From the NCBI RefSeq assembly GCF_026745355.1, contig NC_079203.1, forward strand, positions 44,124,081-44,188,080: a DNA stretch of 64,000 bases, in the 5' to 3' direction. This document shows, piece after piece, positions 57,807-64,000 of the stretch. A model generated the notes under the pieces. It saw only the letters and a list, made by a program, of their open reading frames with translations. It searched no databases and was not told where the DNA came from. The stretch comes from Beta vulgaris subsp. vulgaris. Its lineage: Eukaryota; Streptophyta; Magnoliopsida; Caryophyllales; Amaranthaceae. The position numbers were made by a program, and so were the translations under genes. Numbering within the stretch: position 1 is the stretch's first letter; every line of letters starts with the position of its first letter.

Positions 57807-58080
57807 AGGCGTCCACCATGGACGCCCCACCACCGGTGGAGGCGCCCATGGCAGGCGCTCCACCACATGGTGAGGCGCCTGCCATGGGCGCCTCCACCGG
57901 TGGTGGGGCGTCCATGGTGGACGCCTCCTTAATTTTTTTTAAATTCAAAAAAAATTAAGGAGGCGTCCACCATGGACGCCCCACCACCGGTGGAGGCGCC
58001 CATGGCAGGCGCCTCACCATGTGGTGGAGCGCCTGCCATGGGCGCCTCCACCGGTGGTGGGGCGTCCATGGTGGACGCCT
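57807..58080. repeat. perfect inverted repeat of two palindromic 120-bp units
   Basis: Unit A (57807-57926) and unit B (57961-58080) are exact reverse complements over all 120 bp, checked base by base. They are separated by a 34-bp spacer that is itself nearly palindromic (CCTTAATTTTTTTT to AAAAAAAATTAAGG). Each unit also folds on itself with arms of about 52 bp around a short centre. Within the arms are smaller near-palindromes such as GGCGTCCACCATGGACGCC. Confidence 0.95.
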
Positions 58081-58224
58081 GTATATAATTTTTTTTAAAA
58101 AAAAATCAGCCTCCTGGTGGTTTCTTCATCTCCTAATTTGGTGAGTACTGTTGAGTTTGCAAAGTTATGTTCATACAAGTGCTCATAAAGCTTCTGTTTT
58201 CATTATTCTGCAGAGGAATATGGA

Positions 58225-58450
58225 TTTATTGAATTGAAATCTGCAGAAAGTTATAAAAAAAAGTTTTTCTGGCGGAAAATACGCAAGTGTTCATATGTGG
58301 GTGTAGTGTTCATAGTACATAAGTTATAAAATCTGCATTTTATAAAATTTTCCGCTGAAAAATTCTTCACTATGTTCAGTAACTTATGTACTATGAAAAC
58401 CACACCACATATGAGCACTTATTTTGCAACTTTCTGCAGATTTCAATTCA
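58225..58450. repeat. imperfect hairpin inside foldback element 2
   Basis: GAATTGAAATCTGCAGAAAG (58235-58254) pairs with CTTTCTGCAGATTTCAATTC near 58430-58449. TTCATAGTACATAAGTTA pairs with TAACTTATGTACTATGAA around 58310 and 58380. The loop is about 50 bp. Confidence 0.8.
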
Positions 58451-58718
58451 GCACTTGTACTATGAACATATGGCGAACACAGTACATGGGAATTAAAATA
58501 CAAGTGTTCATAATCTGCAGCGGTGTTGGTTTGCCGTGTGGTGTTGGTGGCGGAGGTGTTGGTGGTGGCGGAGGTGTTGGTGGTGGCGGCTCCAATGGTG
58601 GTGAAGGGAGAGGGGAGAGGAAGTAAAGAAGAGAGAAAATAATGGAGGTATAAATATACAGTATAAAAATACTATCTTTAGGGCGTTAGTAGGAAATATC
58701 AGGGCGTCAAATAGCAAG

Positions 58719-59526
58719 ACCCTTTTTATTCTGTGTTCTAAAAGAGTAGTAATGGAACGGCCACTTACTACTATCAGTAGTTTCAGATATCCCGCGGCAA
58801 CATTCATAGTATTACCTCACTTGCATAATGCTAGAGAACATACCTTGCATGTAACCTATCAAATGAAATTATGCTGAACAACATGCACGCATGATCAACC
58901 AAAGTTTTTTTTTTCCACTTGTTGGTGCCTTTCGAATTGAAATCTTGTCACACTGTTTTGCATCATATACTACTTGGGCTTGCTTCACTTGTGTTGCACG
59001 AGCCTTCTTGCAAGGTTTGCACAAACTCCACACCCAAATATAAGTATATAACCAGTGGCGGATCCAAGAATTGTGTCACGTGGATTTGAAGTCATTCGAA
59101 CATAAATTTCAAATATATTTTACTGTCTTCAATTACATTTTTTTTTTAAAGAAAAAACTTTCATTCTTGATTACATCATTAGAAAAATAACTAATTAAAT
59201 ACTTGTACTAACAAAAAAAAAAAAACTAGGGCGCTTTCCCCTCTTCCGCTCAAAAAAAAAAAATACTATCAATTTCTTATTAAAAAATTACATAAATTAT
59301 TTAGACATCCAAGACATTTTTCATTAAATCAACCTATCAACTAAGTATTAAAAGTTTAAAACTATTAATTATATGAAACGATGAAAAACAAGAAATATTA
59401 TTAACTAGAATGAATATGGAATCTAAAATGATCATTTTGACTTTGAAACTGACCCATTTTGGTCAAAAGAACAATGGTTTTATAATAAATTCATTGTGCA
59501 CCCAATGTACACAATACTAATTGTTA
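58719..59526. other. intergenic, old repeat fragments
   Basis: No gene. CAGTGGCGGATCCAAG near 59053 resembles one end of a plant DNA transposon, but no matching right end was found. Confidence 0.45.
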
Positions 59527-59865
<339 letters not shown>

Positions 59866-60054
59866 TATATATTACATCATTAATTAGTACTTGGTGGAAG
59901 GGAGAAATTTATAATATAAAAAGGGAGAGCTAAATAACATAAAGAGAAGAAAAGGAAAAACAAACTAAGAAATCAAAGTTGTGGTAATAAAACATAACAG
60001 AAGGGGAAAATCAAAACAAAAGACAATCCCAGGATTCTAACCCGCCACGCATAA

Positions 60055-60768
60055 GAGCATGTACAATGGTTGGTGTCTCTCCAACTAGCTCTCCACACTC
60101 TCTCTCCTATTCTCTCTCTTCAAGCTACTCTCAAGAGCCATGTCTAAAAACATCCAACAACAATAAAACCCTTTAAAGAGTTCTCCATTCAACTTTTCAT
60201 TATTTTGTGGTCCCCATGTCAATAAATGAACCTCATTTCATATTATGATCAAAGTTATATAAATTAAGTTATTCATGTAAATTAAATATAATTACAAATT
60301 AATCTTTTTCATAATTTAAGCAAAGTAGAATTTTTAAAAAACAATATATAATTATGAGTGCTAATATTTAATTTTCATAAATTTGGCATGGAATGAAGAA
60401 TTAACCTACAACATGAAAAACTAATTTTTAAACATCCAATATTAGGCTCATTTTATAGATAAAGGAAAATTATACTTGTTGGCATAATAATTATTACCAT
60501 CTTTTTTTTTAATTTTTATAGAAAAGATCATTAAATAGTTGCATGAAGAAAAAAGAATTGAAGTAATTACAATAAAAAGTGGGTCCCACACATTGGAGAG
60601 CCATCTCTCCATCAACCCAAATGGTATCTCCCCCAAGAGCCCTTTGGCAAAGTGTCTCCATGGAGAGACACCCAAGACACACCCAAGAGCCCCATTGTTG
60701 GGTAAGAGGTGGCTCTCCATTTTCTCTCTCCTTGGAGAGCTAGTTGGAGAACCCCATTGTACATACTC
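60055..60768. mobile_element. Harbinger-type MITE with long inverted ends
   Basis: A 714-bp element flanked by TAA on both sides (60052-60054 and 60769-60771). The ends GAGCATGTACAATGG and, reversed, GAGTATGTACAATGG extend into CTCCAACTAGCTCTCC, about 45 bp in total. GAGAGCCA.CTCTCCAT and its complement also occur further in on the right (60596-60720). Confidence 0.75.
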
Positions 60769-61017
60769 TAATGCAATCTTCCAAATTGTCACACGCATTT
60801 TACCAGCCGAGCCATATGTTATTCAGTTAAACATTCGCGTGCACTATTTTTATTTACGTTCCTTTATTGTTCAGTTTACCCAATTTTTTCCCAGATTCGC
60901 GTGAGTTCAGTTGTGGATCTGTCACTGTGCCCAACAACCTAGAACTACCCCGATTTTATATGGATAAAATGTATATTTATGTATGATGTAGAGTAATCAA
61001 AAAGGTCCTAGGAGAAT

Positions 61018-61018
<1 letters not shown>

Positions 61019-61070
<52 letters not shown>

Positions 61071-61071
61071 A
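61019..61071. repeat. (TA)n microsatellite
   Basis: An about 52-bp TA run with one AA interruption. Confidence 0.9.
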
Positions 61072-61159
61072 AGCATTGTTACACAGCAACACAACATAGA
61101 GGAATTAAATATAGAATATGAATAAAACTGAATGCAACTTAACTTTAATAAAATGTAGA

Positions 61160-62255
61160 AATAAAGCATATACCCTCAATGTTTCAGAAATGCATCGTAT
61201 ACCTCTGACTTTTCATTTTTGTGCACCAAATACCTTTTTTTAACTGCCGTTAACTTTATTTATCATTTTGCCACAATCAACTCCTAACCCTAAAATCTAA
61301 ACCTAATCCCTAATCCTAATCTAAATACTAACCCTAAAATCTAAACCCAAATCCATAACCCTAAGCCCAGACCAACCCCCTCCCCCTCCCCCTCTCCCTC
61401 CACCATCCCCCACCCTTCCTCTGCCGCAACCCCCACCCCTCCCCCCCTCCGTCGCAACTCCCACCCCTCCCCCTCCTTCCGTCGCAACTCCCACCCCCTC
61501 CCACACCCTCTGTCGCAACCCCCAACTCCTCCCCCTCCCTATGCCGCAACCCCCACCCCTTACCCCTCCCTCTGCCGCAACCCCCACCCCTTCCCCTCCC
61601 CCTCCCGCAGCCCCGCGAAGTGTTTTCGAACACCAAACCCCCACCCCTCCCCCTCCCCCTCCCCCTCCCTCTGTTGCACTCGTTTCTCTCTCCTCTATTC
61701 GTGGTTGTTACCTCGAATTCCCAACGAAGTGTTCTCTCTCCTCTGCTCGTCGGAGCTGTGGCGTCGCAGTCGCATTTTTCTTTCTCTTCTTCGTTGCTGC
61801 TAACAGTGAATGCGGGTTTGGTTTGGTGAACGCAGGGGAGCTGGTGTTCGAAGGGGAGGGGTGGGGGTTTGTTGTTCGAAAGGGAGGGTGAGGGGTGGTC
61901 GGCGAACGGACGAGCAGGGGATGGGGAGGCCGGCACGCGCAGCGTTGGTGGGGGTGGGGGGTAGGGGCTGGGATGGAGGGGAGGGGTGGGGGTGGGGGCT
62001 GCCTAGGGGTAGGGTCAGGGTAAGTGGGAGGGTTTAGGGGTAGGATTAGTGTTAGATTAGGGTTAGGTTTAATTAGGATTAGGGGTTAATGCTGGTAAAA
62101 TCGTAAATAAATCTAACGGTAGGTTAACGGCAGTTAGGAAAAGGGTATCTGGTGCACAGTTTTCGAAACTCAAGGGTATACGGTGTATTTTTGAAACATT
62201 GAGGATATATGGTGAATTTCTTGATTTATCGGGGGTATTTGGTGAAATAACCGTT
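61160..62255. mobile_element. foldback element 3, C-rich/G-rich arms
   Basis: Left CATATACCCTCAATGTTTCA, GTGCACCAAATACC and AACTGCCGTTAAC pair with the reversed right arm CATATATCCTCAATGTTTCA, GTGCACCAGATACC and AACTGCCGTTAAC. The right arm alone has the outermost GGTTATTTCACCAAATACCC, so the left end is probably truncated. Telomere-like CCCTAAAATCTAAACC words follow, then a C-rich block (61370-61680) and a mirror G-rich block (61840-62040). Frames through it are repeat products. Confidence 0.7.
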
Positions 62256-62843
62256 TCAAAAATATAAGGACGTTATCACACGTTAAGGTGAAGGCAAAAG
62301 TGATTGTTCAACTAGCAACGTTAAATCATAAATGTATATCAAGAGATATTATACGACAAACTAGTCCTGAAGAATGGTGCAAAGGAGTTCCATAAAACAT
62401 CTAAAAAAAAAGAGACAAGGATCTCCATATAATAAAGTATGTGAAGACTAAGCTAAATGATCCGAATACAAGACATAGAGATCATGGATAAACACAGTTC
62501 GTGTAGCAAATTTCGTAATTGTTAATGTAACTATACAGTATACACATCAGGAAATTACCCAAAATGTAGTATACTTTCCTCTTTTAGTTAAATTAAATAG
62601 GGTCTAATCTTTTATCTCCAAACCAAGTATTCCCTTTGTTCTTTGTCGCCTTATCTAAGTTTTATACAATAAATTTTCTTTACATGTCTCCTCTTTTATG
62701 CACCCTACCAAAACTACCCCATTTCCTGTCATTTTCTCTCCCCTCCATGTTGCAAAAAAAATACTTTTTCTTTTACAAAATAATTAATTTTTTTTGTTAC
62801 GTTAGCACAAAATAATTAATTACTTCGACAAGGAACTAACTAA
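62256..62843. other. intergenic, nothing recognised
   Basis: No gene. Near 62630 TTCCCTTTGTTCTTTGTCGC resembles a lone Stowaway end. Confidence 0.45.
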
Positions 62844-63022
62844 GAGAGAGAGGTGATAGCTCAGTGAAGTACCATTCCGAATTTCAGGACATTGCTGAGA
62901 GTTCGAATCCTCATCCCAACAACATTATGGACTGTTTAGCCTTGTACCCAGCCTCTAAGCTAGTGTATCGCGTCTAACAGGGGGTTGGTCTTCAGACCAA
63001 TTATATTTCTTAATTAAAAAAA
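62844..63022 (+). mobile_element. tRNA-derived SINE 2
   Basis: Box A TAGCTCAGTGAAG (62856-62868) and box B GAGTTCGAATCC (about 62899-62910) are at tRNA-like spacing. The element ends in TTAATTAAAAAAA. Flanks CAAGGAACTAACTAA (62829-62843) and CAAGAAACTAATTAA (63023-63037) match at 13 of 15 positions, a target duplication. It differs in sequence from SINE 1. Confidence 0.82.
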
Positions 63023-63037
63023 CAAGAAACTAATTAA

Positions 63038-64000
63038 AGATCCCTATATAATTATAATGGGGTCCCACGTTGTCATGATCCCTTGACTATATCCTGTCTA
63101 ATCAAGAAAAAAAATTAAGAATAGACGATACACTTAAGTTTAGGTAAGTATGATAACAAATTAAAACCATCTAATCTACTTTACTAGCAAGTGGATGAGG
63201 AAAATTGTCGCGAGAAAAAAATATTGTTACCCGGTTTTGAGGTTAATTGATAAGGACTGATTTTATCAATTTTTTCCACTTCCACGTCACAACTCACAAA
63301 GCTAATCCAAAGTATTTATCATCCAATATAATAAACATTAGTATTTTTTAATTAATCTCTTGCTTTAATTATTAGTTAGATCATTTTTTGATTAATTAAA
63401 ATTTATAAAGAGCATAGGTCCAACCGCATGCAAAGACTTTTTGTGTGCTTTTGTTTTCATCAAGGTTGATTAGCAATAGCACAAAGGCACTAATAGATAT
63501 AGTACTCCATAGTATATGATTTAAGAGATATAAACTAGTATAAAATACTATGGGCTATTATAACTTATAAGTACTAGATGCCATGATATTGATTGGCATC
63601 CATTTCAAACTCAGCACAATCTAAATATAATCTAATATTATCTAGATGATAATATGTTATGAACAAGTCAATGAAAGGTTAGTTTCATGCTAAAGAGTGA
63701 AGTATTGGATGTTGTTGAGAATAGAAGAGAAACAAGGAGGAGGAAAAAGCCTATGAATAAAATTTGAGTGAGATTATGTGTGAATGAATCCAAACACTCT
63801 TCTCGAGTCGAAAGCGAAAATTAGATTTATAAAATATAGGAGGATCTTTTATATAGATCAAAATGTATGAAAATTAGAAACGAAACCCACGTGTCAGTAA
63901 AGTGAGGTAAAATAAAAGAAAATCAAGTTCATTAAAATGTACAAATGATTTTTGTTGTGTTTTTGAAAATTGTGTCTTAGCCAAAAAGAATATATATTAC
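63038..64000. other. intergenic to window end
   Basis: AT-rich DNA with no gene or paired element ends seen. Confidence 0.5.

Larger units (their letters stand above)
57445..58718. mobile_element. foldback element 2 with nested palindromes
   Basis: The outer arms are inverted: TTGCTAAATCACGCCCT, AATTTCCT, CGCCCT and AAAATACTGTATTTTT on the left. On the reverse of the right arm these match TTGCTATTTGACGCCCT, ATTTCCT, CGCCCT and ATTTTTATACTG. Next come CCACCACCA-type words on the left and GGTGGTGG words on the right (58515-58620). The interior holds a perfect 120-bp inverted repeat (57807-58080) and a second hairpin (58225-58450). No target duplication was found. Frames through it are repeat products. 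Confidence 0.7.

Noticed and set aside
59053..59255. Possible hAT element starting CAGTGGCGGATCC
   Set aside because: The right end near 59229-59255 matches too poorly and no target duplication was seen.
61280..61370. Telomere-like CCCTAAA words considered as an interstitial telomere
   Set aside because: The words are degenerate, unevenly spaced and mirrored in the opposite arm of the foldback element, so they belong to it.
61321..61936. Long Gly/Arg-rich and Pro-rich open frames on both strands
   Set aside because: They lie in the C-rich/G-rich arms of a foldback element. Frames are open because the repeat lacks T and A, not because of coding selection.
62850..62915. tRNA gene-like sequence with TAGCTCAG and GAGTTCGAATCC
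   Set aside because: No foldable acceptor stem or anticodon arm was found, and it has a 15-bp flanking duplication and A-rich tail. It is a SINE head.

Overview
The window is nuclear DNA of a flowering plant, most likely a eudicot. The evidence is a host gene with the canonical three-exon R2R3-MYB structure, plant-type Copia retrotransposons, a CACTA (En/Spm) transposon, a Cassandra-like LTR carrying 5S rRNA sequence, tRNA-derived SINEs, Helitrons and many Stowaway, Harbinger and hAT MITEs. The DNA is AT-rich and gene-poor. I cannot fix the species from sequence alone.

Only one host gene is well supported: an R2R3-MYB transcription factor on the minus strand (10428 to 8547), closest by its motifs to subgroup 14 (RAX/MYB36/MYB87 type). 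Its second intron appears to be a GC-AG intron. The DNA around it is intergenic and filled with MITEs.

Layout. 1-8.5 kb: a solo LTR, a Harbinger MITE, an hAT element with an exact 8-bp target duplication, a palindromic repeat interrupted by a small MITE, and a Stowaway whose left end is triplicated. 8.5-10.6 kb: the MYB gene. 10.9-19.5 kb: MITEs, two with pentanucleotide interiors, an hAT element with a tandemly reduplicated end, a Cassandra-like LTR and tandem repeats. 19.86-26.65 kb: a complete but frameshifted Copia element on the minus strand with an extra reading frame ahead of gag. 27.4-38.6 kb: a decayed LINE with an RNase H domain, split by an 8.9-kb CACTA transposon that carries broken TNPD-like and TNPA-like genes. 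39.5-41.2 kb: two Stowaways and an hAT MITE. 42.83-48.57 kb: a second Copia element on the plus strand, whose 5' LTR was later invaded by a Helitron with two 5' ends. 49-64 kb: two SINEs, a canonical Helitron, a second copy of the first hAT family in inverted orientation, Stowaways, and three large foldback elements. One of these holds a perfect inverted repeat whose arms are themselves palindromes.

The genes do not form a pathway. The window is a layered record of transposition (CACTA into LINE, Helitron into Copia LTR, MITE into palindromic repeat) next to one regulatory gene. Nearly every other reading frame is either a transposon gene or a chance frame in simple or GC-rich repeat. Transposon boundaries with target-site duplications are read directly from the sequence. 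Family names rest on known termini and domains. Functional statements about decayed elements are inference.
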